Positions 31,607 to 38,925 of a DNA stretch of 38,925 nucleotides are shown here, in pieces (the stretch's first letter is position 1; every line of letters starts with the position of its first letter). Below the pieces are notes generated by a model. It was not told the DNA's origin and did no database searches. It saw only the letters and a program-made list of their open reading frames with translations. The stretch is from CAYHZG01 sp964361105 (GTDB taxonomy: Bacteria; Patescibacteriota; Minisyncoccia; 2-02-FULL-40-12). The DNA is taken from NCBI GenBank assembly GCA_964361105.1, contig CAYHZG010000002.1:1-38925 (forward strand), read 5' to 3'. The translations under genes and the position numbers were made by a program.

Positions 31607-33247
31607 TTAAGGCTGGACCGGCGCAAACCAGCGCGACAAGTCATTTTCCGGGCCAACTAAATTCCAGCTCGGAATCGCTTGGTTGTTGCTATCAATCAAA
31701 ACATCATAAACCAATCTGCTTGGCCTATGGAAAAGGATGTCGCAAGCAATTGGGCCAGAAGCGAATGGGCAATTATTGCCGCTTGGCTTACTTAAAAGTC
31801 CCCAGCCAGCGCCTTGATTTATCCAGGCCACAGTATTAAGCAGGTTTGAAAGTTCTTGAGGAGTCATTGGAGTGCCGTAGTTTCCTCGCTCGGCTTGGAC
31901 ATCGGCTAATAAAGAAGGTGGTTCTTGAGGAGGAGGAGGAGGCGGCGGCGGCACTGGTGGTTCCGGATTGCCTAGTCCGCCGGCATCTATCCACCTCCCG
32001 TCTGGCCCTATGTGTTCTGGGGTTAGCAAGTTATTGCCTTCAGATAGTTTGAGCTTTTGATAACATGCCCGCATGCATCTTGTGAACGGATCCCTGTTGT
32101 CACCTTTATCATATCTCCATTTGCAGTAACTTTTGCCGACATCGTTATCATCGCGGGCGTTAAGTGAATTTATATCTTCTTCCGGCGGAAACATATTATA
32201 AGCTTCGCGATAAAAAGATTTTGATGCCGGATTCGGATTGTTATATATGAACATTGCCGTAGGGATGGTTGACATATTATCTCTGGCCGAACAAAACTCC
32301 GCCTTATATGAGTTTTCAACTTCTCGTGGGTCTGTGCCGGGAACTGGGTCTATGCTGGTGGGTGTGTTCGGATCTGGAGATATGCCCTGGTCAATCAATT
32401 TTCCTACAAGAAATTCAGTAAGAGCCGCTACCGCAAGTGAAGCCGCGTCCGCGGTAGTATAAAATTTCATGTTTGCGTCAAAAACACTTGCTACCTGTGC
32501 TCCTAATGTCGAGCCCGGAGTTTTTATCCGGCCGAGTATGGCGCAACCGCTTGCTCCTTGTCCTCGGACCAGGCATTCCCTGATTCCGGTAAATCCTTTT
32601 CCGCCGCCGCCGGATTCATTAACCGCGGCTGATTCTTCAATTCGGCGCTGTTTTCCAAGCTCATTTATTAGGATGTTGGCTACTCCTTCGGTTCTATTTT
32701 GAGCGCTTAAAAGTCTCGCAAAAGTATCCCAGCCTCCGCCCAGGACAAAGTTTTGTCTATAAGTAGCCACTCGTCTTTCTACTTCAGGGTCGCATTGTAC
32801 AGTTGTTATAACATCTTGAAGACTGCCATATCTTCTTTGTATTGCTTGCACTCCGGCATTATCTGTTCCCAGCGGTCTAGGCTGGAGCGACTTAAAGGCA
32901 GTGCTGTTTCTAATATAGTCACATAACAAAGGAGGAATATTGCCTCGGCCGTTAGCGGCAAAATAAAGTATGCCTCTCCAGACCTCTTCTCCTCGGTATT
33001 GGGCCCTTAGCTGGAAATCGCGCCAGTCCTGGACAAAAAGTGCCCCTCTTATCCCGCCGGTTTTAACTTTGTTTAATATCCTGTTTGATATAGCCGTGAA
33101 AGCGCCGTGGGCAGCGGCTTTGGCGGCGATATCTAAACCAAATTTAACCGCGGCGAATACATCGGTGGCATGGACAGGATGAACCAAAAGATTCCAGAGA
33201 ACCGAAGCTATTAAAAAGAAGATAATTATAGTTTTTCTAAAAACCAT
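31607..33247 (-). CDS. Large exported protein with polyproline linker, unknown function
   Basis: The 546-aa product has a signal peptide (TIIIFFLIASVLWNLLVHPVHA, cut probably near residue 27). The N-terminal domain is helical and has spaced cysteines (LLCDYI, VQCDPE, RECLVRG, SGCAILG). A run of eight prolines near residue 435 (PVPPPPPPPPQEPP) links it to a C-terminal domain (TPMTPQELSNLLNTVAW, NNCPF, IACDILF). I do not recognise a named family. Its place directly before the VirB6-like gene suggests an exported or surface component of the machine. It overlaps the TSP3 protein gene by 11 bp. Confidence 0.7.
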   Translation of the reverse strand: MVFRKTIIIFFLIASVLWNLLVHPVHATDVFAAVKFGLDIAAKAAAHGAFTAISNRILNKVKTGGIRGALFVQDWRDFQLRAQYRGEEVWRGILYFAANGRGNIPPLLCDYIRNSTAFKSLQPRPLGTDNAGVQAIQRRYGSLQDVITTVQCDPEVERRVATYRQNFVLGGGWDTFARLLSAQNRTEGVANILINELGKQRRIEESAAVNESGGGGKGFTGIRECLVRGQGASGCAILGRIKTPGSTLGAQVASVFDANMKFYTTADAASLAVAALTEFLVGKLIDQGISPDPNTPTSIDPVPGTDPREVENSYKAEFCSARDNMSTIPTAMFIYNNPNPASKSFYREAYNMFPPEEDINSLNARDDNDVGKSYCKWRYDKGDNRDPFTRCMRACYQKLKLSEGNNLLTPEHIGPDGRWIDAGGLGNPEPPVPPPPPPPPQEPPSLLADVQAERGNYGTPMTPQELSNLLNTVAWINQGAGWGLLSKPSGNNCPFASGPIACDILFHRPSRLVYDVLIDSNNQAIPSWNLVGPENDLSRWFAPVQP

Positions 33248-34262
33248 CAGTAAGTGAGCTAATTAAACTCCACAGTTCTCCATTAGGAGGAGTGAGGTTA
33301 TTTTTCTTGATTTTTTGAATTACGGTAACAAGAAGCGGTTGGACGTTTTGATATACTGATATTAGGTTGTTCATTCCGAGAACTCCTCTGAGAGGATCTT
33401 CGGCTGTTTGACCAAGAGTTTGGTGGCTGATCGCCAGATTTTGGAGATTTGATATGACTTGTTTATGAATATCCAACCAGGATGGCGGAACAGATAAGGC
33501 GTTAAGTTTAGCAATAGCTTTTTTATAGTAGTTAGTTTTTAAATTAAAGTAATTGGTGCTGTTATTAATCAGCTCGGCATTATCAGAATGAAAGTTTATA
33601 AATTTTTCGGTAGCCAGTCGCGGTTCGTTGATTATTTCTCCCCAGATGTCCTGGATTATTAGACCTACATCGTTAAGATATTTTTCCTGCGCTGCCTTCG
33701 AATCGGATGAAAAAACTGTTCCAGCGACAGGAATGTTGTTGGGATCTAGAATCTTGGTCCCGTCAGCTAATATTTCAACGCCGATATCGGCTAATGCTTT
33801 GGTATAAATATTTGGATCAGTATCAGCGCTGAGGTCTCCAGTATAAAAAGCACCAGCCATTAAAGTGCTTATTTTATCTGTGATATTTATCGATTGAAGA
33901 TTGCTGTCTCTCGGCACAAGATCATTTGGCCCTGGTTTTGTGGGGTCATGACCGGAAGCCACCTCTTCGCCGTCTAAAAATCCATCGCCGTCAGTGTCGG
34001 GATTTATCACGTCAGTTCCATAAAGCGGTTCTTCATTGTCGCACAAACCGTCTTTATCAATATCGCTGCAAGGAATTGTATTCTCGGTTCCATTTAGATT
34101 TCCCTGTCTTTCTGACTTCTCACCTCCCTTTAACACCCCGCTTATATTTGCCCCGAGGCCAGTAGTATTTCCAACACTCAAGAAAATACTGGTAGCGATT
34201 AGCCCGGCAAACAAAAACATTACGGCCAGCAAGATTTTTATATTTGTGGGAATTTTGTTCAT
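33237..34262 (-). CDS. Exported protein with thrombospondin type-3 calcium-binding repeats
   Basis: The 341-aa protein has an N-terminal anchor at about residues 8-29. Calcium-binding DxDxDG-type units are visible: CSDIDKDGLCDNEEPLYGTD (about 65-84) and DTDGDGFLDGEEVASGHD (about 89-106). The rest is helical (LADIGVEILADGTK; PPSWLDIHKQVISNLQNLA) and matches nothing I can name. Such repeats occur on surface proteins and adhesins of CPR bacteria. It lies between lnt and the large exported protein in the same direction, so it may be an outer part of the secretion-like assembly. Confidence 0.8.
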   Translation of the reverse strand: MNKIPTNIKILLAVMFLFAGLIATSIFLSVGNTTGLGANISGVLKGGEKSERQGNLNGTENTIPCSDIDKDGLCDNEEPLYGTDVINPDTDGDGFLDGEEVASGHDPTKPGPNDLVPRDSNLQSINITDKISTLMAGAFYTGDLSADTDPNIYTKALADIGVEILADGTKILDPNNIPVAGTVFSSDSKAAQEKYLNDVGLIIQDIWGEIINEPRLATEKFINFHSDNAELINNSTNYFNLKTNYYKKAIAKLNALSVPPSWLDIHKQVISNLQNLAISHQTLGQTAEDPLRGVLGMNNLISVYQNVQPLLVTVIQKIKKNNLTPPNGELWSLISSLTDGF

Positions 34263-34269
34263 AGATTGT

Positions 34270-35766
34270 TTAATTAAAGTTTAAAAATTTAATTTTCAGA
34301 GCCGGTTTTAAATAAGCCAAAACTACCAGGAAAGATATGATTAATACTGGATTATCGCCTAATTTATTATACCACGTTTGTATTTGATTGGGCACAATAC
34401 CTCTTGTTAATATCTGATACCCGGTTGAATCAGTGGAGTCTATTACATTTCCTAGAGGATTTATTATGTAAGAATGGCCGAAATTTGAACTTATGGCTAG
34501 ATATTTATTGTTTTCGGCGGCTCTGAATTTAGCCATTGAAAGGAGTTGTTTTTCTATTTTTGGGTTGCCATCAAATACCGCCAAATTGTTGAGATTAACC
34601 ATGAAATCAAACTGACCGTTTTCTCTGGAAAGATTCGGAGATATTATATCCGAACAGGTTAATATTTTTACTTTGCTATCATGATAGTTTTGAGTATTGC
34701 TTTCTCGTCCTTTTACGAAAACGGCTCCGGATGAGATGAATTTATTTTTAGTCAGATGCTCAAAGATTGAGAACGGCAACTTTGCTATGTAAGGAAGAGA
34801 TTCTCCGCCCGGTGTCAGTAATTTCTTGTCATAAAAGCCCACAACGCCCTCTTTAGAATCAATCAGAATAGCTTTTGATTTCAATCCATCTTGTTCGAGG
34901 ATTCTATTGCTGTCTATGATTAAAATGTTTTTTTGAGATAAATTGTTAAAATATTTTTGGACGGAAGTAAAATCCAAGAAACCGGATAGAGTTTTTGAGA
35001 AATCGGTGCTTTCCGGGAAAATGATTACCTTAGATTTATTAGCCGCTTCTTTGAGTAATTTATTTTTTTCACTGAAGTCCATTAATAGTTCCTCCGGTTC
35101 ATACAGACTTTTGATAGGATTTTTTGTTTGAATAATAGAAATGGTTAGTTTATTACCAACCTCAAATTTATTTGTAGATTGGACAAAGTTAATAAGAGTT
35201 AAAATTGCAATGACCGAGAACATTTCCAAAACCAATACTTTTTTTGTTTTTTTGTTTCGTAACCACACCGATAGAAAAAGAACGGTTCCAAAAAAGATAA
35301 TTAGGAAATCCACGCCATAGATGCCCCAATATGCGGCCGATTGTTTTACGAAACTTAAATCTGCAAATAAATAGGCGGGATTACCGAGAGTCCAGTGGGC
35401 CCCCAATAGACTTTCTGGACCAGCCCACAATAATCCCAAAAACAGAGCCCTTAAATACTCAACAATAGTAAAAGTCCCGGCGTAAAGTAGAGGCAAGAAA
35501 GGAGGGCGGCTATTTTTAAGAGTAAAAGATCCATAACTGAAAATCCCCCAAAATATTGACATGCCCACTACCGTAATAATGTAAGGCAGCAATATTATTA
35601 AGAAGGCCAAGATCCTATTTTCAATTTCGAACGAAACTAACGAGCGGACAGACCAGAACCACCAAAATATCCAGCTAAAATAAAAAAGGCCGACAATAAA
35701 GCCAGGCCAGAATCCACGAGGTTTTATATTCAGCGTTTTTTTATATAATCCGACAATTCTACCCAT
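34270..35766 (-). CDS. lnt: Apolipoprotein N-acyltransferase-like protein
   Basis: The 498-aa protein has an N-terminal membrane block (about 6-7 helices to residue 200: FIVGLFYFSWIFWWFW, LAFLIILLPYIITVVGMSIF) and a nitrilase-type domain. The triad is visible: Glu in VIIFPESTDF, Lys in FYDKKLLTPGGESLPY, and Cys in ILTCSDIISP. The final helix (PVLIISFLVVLAYLK) fits. Lnt transfers a third acyl chain onto lipoproteins; in this lineage it may act on surface proteins. The Cys context (TCSDI) differs from the usual ICYE, so activity is not certain. It overlaps rsmA by 37 bp. Confidence 0.88.
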   Translation of the reverse strand: MGRIVGLYKKTLNIKPRGFWPGFIVGLFYFSWIFWWFWSVRSLVSFEIENRILAFLIILLPYIITVVGMSIFWGIFSYGSFTLKNSRPPFLPLLYAGTFTIVEYLRALFLGLLWAGPESLLGAHWTLGNPAYLFADLSFVKQSAAYWGIYGVDFLIIFFGTVLFLSVWLRNKKTKKVLVLEMFSVIAILTLINFVQSTNKFEVGNKLTISIIQTKNPIKSLYEPEELLMDFSEKNKLLKEAANKSKVIIFPESTDFSKTLSGFLDFTSVQKYFNNLSQKNILIIDSNRILEQDGLKSKAILIDSKEGVVGFYDKKLLTPGGESLPYIAKLPFSIFEHLTKNKFISSGAVFVKGRESNTQNYHDSKVKILTCSDIISPNLSRENGQFDFMVNLNNLAVFDGNPKIEKQLLSMAKFRAAENNKYLAISSNFGHSYIINPLGNVIDSTDSTGYQILTRGIVPNQIQTWYNKLGDNPVLIISFLVVLAYLKPALKIKFLNFN

Positions 35767-36524
35767 TGTTTTAACGACAGATTTTCTGCCCTGATGTTGA
35801 GTGGAATTCCCGTCTTCTCAAATATTTGAAGCAATTCTTCTTTTATGATACCAGATTTTTTGGATAAGTTACTCACAAGCAATTTTCTTTTTTGGGAAAA
35901 TCCGGCTCGGACGATTTTGAAAAACTTTTCAGGGTCGTCAATCGGCAGTTTTTCTTTCGGCATCAATTTTATTATCGCCGAATCCACTTTAGGGACTGGT
36001 CGGAAATTTTCTTTGGAGATATAGCCGATTATTTTTGGCTCGGAAAAAAACTGAACCGAAAGAGCCAGCAAATTCATTTGCGGGGGTTTTGCCATAATTC
36101 TTTGAGCCACCTCCTTTTGGATTGTTAAAACTATGAGTTTTGGCCGTGGCCAATCATCAAAAACGGTCCTTAAAAATTTTGAAGTGATATAATAAGGGAT
36201 ATTACCGATTATTTTATAATTGGAAATCCTAAATCCTAAATCCGAAATCCTAAATTTAAGAATATCACCTTCAATAATTTTTACACTCGTGTTTCGGAAT
36301 TTTTCTTTGAGCGATTCAATTAGCCGCCTGTCTTTTTCAATGGCAATAATTAGTCCGGCTTTTTCAGCTAGCTTTTCGGTTAAATTTCCGGTTCCTGGCC
36401 CGACTTCCAAGACCTTATCTTTTTTTGTAATCTCCGCGGCGGCGACAATCTTATCCAGTATTCGTGGATTCACCAAAAAGTTTTGGCCGAGTGATTTTTT
36501 AGGTGTAATTGATAATCTTGTCAT
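35730..36524 (-). CDS. rsmA: 16S rRNA dimethyladenosine methyltransferase RsmA (KsgA)
   Basis: The product is 264 aa from the ATG at 36524 (MTRLSITPKKSLGQNF). A longer TTG start at 36557 lies inside uvrD and adds non-family residues. Motifs are SLGQNFLVNPRIL, the SAM site VLEVGPGTGNLTEKL, and the catalytic NIPYYIT. It dimethylates two adenines in helix 45 of 16S rRNA late in assembly. Residues about 90-101 (FRISDLGFRIS) come from a 7-bp tandem DNA repeat and interrupt the normal GDILKF-NYKIIGNIPYY path. The start overlaps the end of uvrD by 26 bp, and the end overlaps lnt. Confidence 0.95.
   Translation of the reverse strand: MTRLSITPKKSLGQNFLVNPRILDKIVAAAEITKKDKVLEVGPGTGNLTEKLAEKAGLIIAIEKDRRLIESLKEKFRNTSVKIIEGDILKFRISDLGFRISNYKIIGNIPYYITSKFLRTVFDDWPRPKLIVLTIQKEVAQRIMAKPPQMNLLALSVQFFSEPKIIGYISKENFRPVPKVDSAIIKLMPKEKLPIDDPEKFFKIVRAGFSQKRKLLVSNLSKKSGIIKEELLQIFEKTGIPLNIRAENLSLKQWVELSDYIKKR
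36223..36255 (-). repeat. 7-bp tandem repeat inside rsmA
   Basis: The unit (G/T)AAATCC is repeated 4.7 times in 33 bases (36223-36255 on the plus strand). Three units make 21 bases, so the protein repeats every seven residues (FRISDLG-FRIS). The total keeps the reading frame. Confidence 0.8.
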
Positions 36525-38598
36525 CTTTGAAAAATCTGGAATCAGAATTAAATTCAATCACCTCTTTTGGGATTTCTTCTAAAAAGCGCGACGATAGGCC
36601 GCCTGATGTGGTCCCAAAAATGGTCCGAGACCTGGCAAAAGTTATAAAGACCCTTCTCTTAGCTCTGGTTATTCCGACATAGCAAAGCCGTCTTTCTTCT
36701 TCCAGTTCAATGGGATTGTCTAAACTTTTTGAGTGAGGCAAAAGACCTTCTTCCATTCCAACCAGGAAAACAACCGGAAATTCAAGCCCTTTAGCTGAAT
36801 GTAGGGTCATTAACTGAATTTTGTTTTCGTCAATTTCAATCTTACTTGCCCCGTTAGAGGTCTTAGCTCTAATCGGGTCTGTTTCCTGAATCAAAGCTAC
36901 TTCTTCCAAAAACTTGGTCATTGTCCCGATACCGCTTTGCGGTATCGAGGATCTCCCGATTTTATCGAGGATCCTCAATTCAGTAGCCGAGCTTTGCTCG
37001 GACTGAATCGGGACTCGATTGGCTTTGCCAATCGGGACCTCCTTGTCATATTTCCTGGCAACGGTGAATAGCTCCTTTATGTTTTCCCAACGCATATACC
37101 CCTCTTCAGTAGCCACATCCAAGTAGTCCTTATATCCGATTTCATTAACAATGAATTTTATCAGCTTGGTCAGTTCATACTCCTTTATTTTTTGGCTGAT
37201 TTTTTCTAATGTTTTTCCAAAGGCATAAAGAGCGAACTTGGGTTTAGCTTGAATATTTTCAATATCCTTAGCTTTAAGCAAGGTGTCAAAAAGATTAAAA
37301 TTGTTTTTCCGCGCGAAATCGGTCAAACGGACAAAAGCCGCTTTGCCGACTCCCCGAGTCGGTACATTGTAAATTCTTTGCAAGCTCACAAAGTCATTCG
37401 GATTGGCCAGAATTCTCAAATAAGCAATAATATCTTTTATCTCTTTCCTTTCATAAAACTTCAAAGCACCGATTATTTTGTAAGGAAAACCTTGGGTTAA
37501 AAATTCTTCTTCAAGGGGCCGGGATTGGGCGTGAGTCCGGTAAAGAATTACCAAATCATTGAGTTTATATCCTTTCTTGGTCAGTTCTTTCATCTTTTCA
37601 ATAACGAACTGGGCTTCTTCTTTTTCATCTTCAAGTTGGCTGATTGAGATTTTTTCGCCTTCAGTGTTTTCGGTCCAAAGTTCTTTTTCGTGACGATAAA
37701 CATTGTTTTTAATCAATCCCTGGCCGGCGGCTAATATCGCTTTAGTGGAACGATAGTTCTGTTCAAGCCGGATGATTTTGGCCTCCGGAAAATCTTTTTC
37801 AAAATTGAGCATGTTGCGGAAATCGGCATTTCTAAATTGATATATGCTCTGATCAGTATCACCGATAACGAATAAATTTTTGTTTTGTCCAGCCAATAAT
37901 TTTGTGAGAGTGTATTGACCTGTGTCAACATCTTGATACTCATCAACCAAAATATACTTAAACTGATTTTGATACTTTTCAAGGATTTGAGGATTTTCTT
38001 CAAAAAGTTTTACAGTCAGTATAATCAAATCATCAAAATCCACCGCATTAGCTTTTTGAAGTTCTTTTTGATAAGCGCTGTAGATTTGGCTAACTACTTT
38101 TTCATAGTAGTTTCTGGGTTCTTTTCTGTCTTCTGGGTAGACTAATTCTGATTTCAATTTTGAGATTTTATTCAAGATTGAATAGGGATTGAAGTTACGA
38201 GAACTGAAACCCAGATCTTCCATTACTTTTTTAGCCAAGCTCAACTGGTCTTCTTTATCATAAATCGTAAAGTTTTTCGTGAAACCTAAAACTCTAGCTT
38301 CATTTCTTAAAATCTTGGCGCAGATTGAGTGAAAAGTTCCGATTAGCGGCTGAGCATATCTATTTTTTATCCCAATAAACTTCTCAATTCTTTCTTTCAT
38401 TTCCTGGGCCGCTTTATTGGTGAAGGTAACGGCGAGGATATTTTCCGGCTTTATTCCAGAGCTAATCATGTAGGCGACCTTTCGGGTTAGGGTTGCCGTT
38501 TTCCCGCTGCCTGGCCCGGCAATTATTAAAACTGGCCCTTCTCGCGCCTTGACTGCTTCAATCTGATTTTTATTAAGGTCTTTAAATATTTTTTCCAT
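36499..38598 (-). CDS. uvrD: UvrD/PcrA/Rep superfamily I DNA helicase
   Basis: This 699-aa helicase shows Walker A AGPGSGKTATLT (about 28-39), motif Ia AVTFTNKAAQEMKER, motif II ILVDEYQDVDTGQ, motif III FVIGDTDQSIYQFR, motif IV LEQNYRSTKAIL, motif V MTLHSAKGLEFPVVFLVG, and motif VI RRLCYVGITRAKRRV. It unwinds 3'-5' in repair and replication restart. Two repeat inserts lie between motifs IV and V: about residues 521-559 (hairpin chain) and 574-583 (DPIRAKTSNGAS). Both are in frame and lie in the 2B/1B region, not in the helicase core. The C-terminus is short. It overlaps rsmA. Confidence 0.97.
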   Translation of the reverse strand: MEKIFKDLNKNQIEAVKAREGPVLIIAGPGSGKTATLTRKVAYMISSGIKPENILAVTFTNKAAQEMKERIEKFIGIKNRYAQPLIGTFHSICAKILRNEARVLGFTKNFTIYDKEDQLSLAKKVMEDLGFSSRNFNPYSILNKISKLKSELVYPEDRKEPRNYYEKVVSQIYSAYQKELQKANAVDFDDLIILTVKLFEENPQILEKYQNQFKYILVDEYQDVDTGQYTLTKLLAGQNKNLFVIGDTDQSIYQFRNADFRNMLNFEKDFPEAKIIRLEQNYRSTKAILAAGQGLIKNNVYRHEKELWTENTEGEKISISQLEDEKEEAQFVIEKMKELTKKGYKLNDLVILYRTHAQSRPLEEEFLTQGFPYKIIGALKFYERKEIKDIIAYLRILANPNDFVSLQRIYNVPTRGVGKAAFVRLTDFARKNNFNLFDTLLKAKDIENIQAKPKFALYAFGKTLEKISQKIKEYELTKLIKFIVNEIGYKDYLDVATEEGYMRWENIKELFTVARKYDKEVPIGKANRVPIQSEQSSATELRILDKIGRSSIPQSGIGTMTKFLEEVALIQETDPIRAKTSNGASKIEIDENKIQLMTLHSAKGLEFPVVFLVGMEEGLLPHSKSLDNPIELEEERRLCYVGITRAKRRVFITFARSRTIFGTTSGGLSSRFLEEIPKEVIEFNSDSRFFKDDKIINYT
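36850..36877 (-). repeat. Minimal CCCGTTAGA-family copy inside uvrD (28 bp)
   Basis: On the minus strand CCCGATTAGAG and CTCTAACGGG face each other across seven bases (plus coordinates 36850-36859 and 36867-36877). The encoded DPIRAKTSNGAS echoes the DPVRNKK...SNG pattern of the start-codon copies, so this looks like a short in-frame relative. Confidence 0.65.
36923..37038 (-). repeat. 116-bp chain of hairpins inside uvrD
   Basis: The outer ends GTCCCGAT (36923-36930) and ATCGGGAC (37031-37038) are perfect inverted repeats. Inside are three stems around the same GCTTTGC core: GATACCGC-TTT-GCGGTATC, CCGAGC-TTT-GCTCGG and GATTGGC-TTT-GCCAATC, with TATCGAGGATC repeats between. It encodes about 39 low-similarity residues in UvrD. 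Confidence 0.85.
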
Positions 38599-38602
38599 TT
38601 TT

Positions 38603-38896
38603 TTACTTAACCCCGCATTCTCGGCAAACAGTATTTAATCTTTGAGAGGTGGTTATTAAAATTATCAGCAGAAGGGCCACCGCTGATAAAGCAACAACGT
38701 CTTTATAGTTAACTAGAAATAAAATAGTATTGACTCCTAAAAAACCGAAAATGGCGCTGACACACAAAGCGCAGCTGGCTGTCCCAAAAATAGAAGCGAA
38801 AATTCCGGAGGAGGTTCCGATGACGCCTGAAGCTATACCAGTCCTTGGAGCTACTTGCCTCCAGAGTTTGTTAAATTGATTAATGTAAAATTGCAT
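38603..38896 (-). CDS. Small cysteine-containing membrane protein, unknown
   Basis: The 97-aa protein has two or three membrane segments: about 20-33 (IASGVIGTSSGIFASIF), 38-62 (ASCALCVSAIFGFLGVNTILFLV) and 67-84 (VVALSAVALLLIILIT). A CALC pair sits in the membrane and VCREC is at the C-terminus. The cysteine pairs recall small mercuric-transport or thiol-redox membrane proteins (MerT/MerF-like), but similarity is too weak to assign. It starts 29 bases before the window end and precedes uvrD by 4 bases, so it is likely in the same operon. Confidence 0.65.
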   Translation of the reverse strand: MQFYINQFNKLWRQVAPRTGIASGVIGTSSGIFASIFGTASCALCVSAIFGFLGVNTILFLVNYKDVVALSAVALLLIILITTSQRLNTVCRECGVK

Positions 38897-38925
38897 TACT
38901 AAAAAAAGCGAATTCAGTCCGGAGA

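Overview
The window looks like a chromosome segment of a Patescibacteria/CPR bacterium, most likely a Parcubacteria-like lineage. This is inferred from gene content. Supporting features are a trigger factor without its PPIase domain, a shortened YebC, an RNase Y/HU/NusA set, a PrgI - split VirB4 - VirB6-like cluster next to thrombospondin-3-repeat and proline-rich surface proteins, and a very high load of short palindromic repeats inside and between genes. TGA acts as a normal stop (many ATGA stop/start overlaps), so this is not a code-25 lineage. I checked about fifteen starts and none has a Shine-Dalgarno sequence.

Layout. 1-2150 (+): end of a TatD-type nuclease, a cysteine desulfurase, a GIY-YIG gene carried in an inverted-repeat element, and a small membrane protein. 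2154-2519 (-): four tRNAs (Lys, Arg, Gly, Pro). 2656-4468 (-): HU and RNase Y, divergent from gpmI (4625-6241, +). 6229-8428 (-): trigger factor and NusA. 8718-10205 (+): a PilB/GspE ATPase, then a 380-nt structured RNA candidate of unknown class. 10725-13494 (+): ruvB, two small membrane proteins, yebC and ruvC, tightly overlapped. A 38-aa acidic microprotein, a perfect palindromic terminator and tyrS (-) follow. 15139-17232 (+): a class A PBP. 17235-21051 (-): a FemAB-like transferase, dnaN and dnaA, with the probable origin. 21205-23291 (+): rpmH, rnpA, yidD, yidC, jag. 23343-24833 (+): a flippase. 24813-38896 (-): a long array with a PD40 protein, the type-IV-secretion-like cluster, two surface proteins, lnt, rsmA, uvrD and a small membrane protein.

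The most striking signal is repeated DNA rather than a gene. (1) A 314-bp element at 1440-1753 carries a GIY-YIG nuclease between 20-bp inverted repeats and is flanked by TATG on both sides. A 142-bp nuclease-free relative at 21922-22063 has the same ends in opposite orientation and is flanked by ATGA. Both sit exactly on a gene junction containing the next gene's ATG. (2) A second family with CCCGTTAGA ends also sits on start codons, giving two unrelated proteins the same 24 N-terminal residues and lying directly before the PBP start. (3) A 70-bp repeat is inserted in gpmI and in pilB in different reading frames. (4) Other palindromic or tandem inserts lie inside yidC, uvrD (two), virB4 and rsmA, all without breaking the frame. 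Together these suggest several families of tolerated coding-sequence inserts and start-codon-hugging mobile elements.

Functionally the window joins replication initiation (dnaA, dnaN, oriC), the conserved rpmH-jag membrane-insertion operon, cell-wall synthesis (PBP, FemAB-like, flippase), recombination and repair (ruvB, ruvC, uvrD), and a cell-envelope machine.
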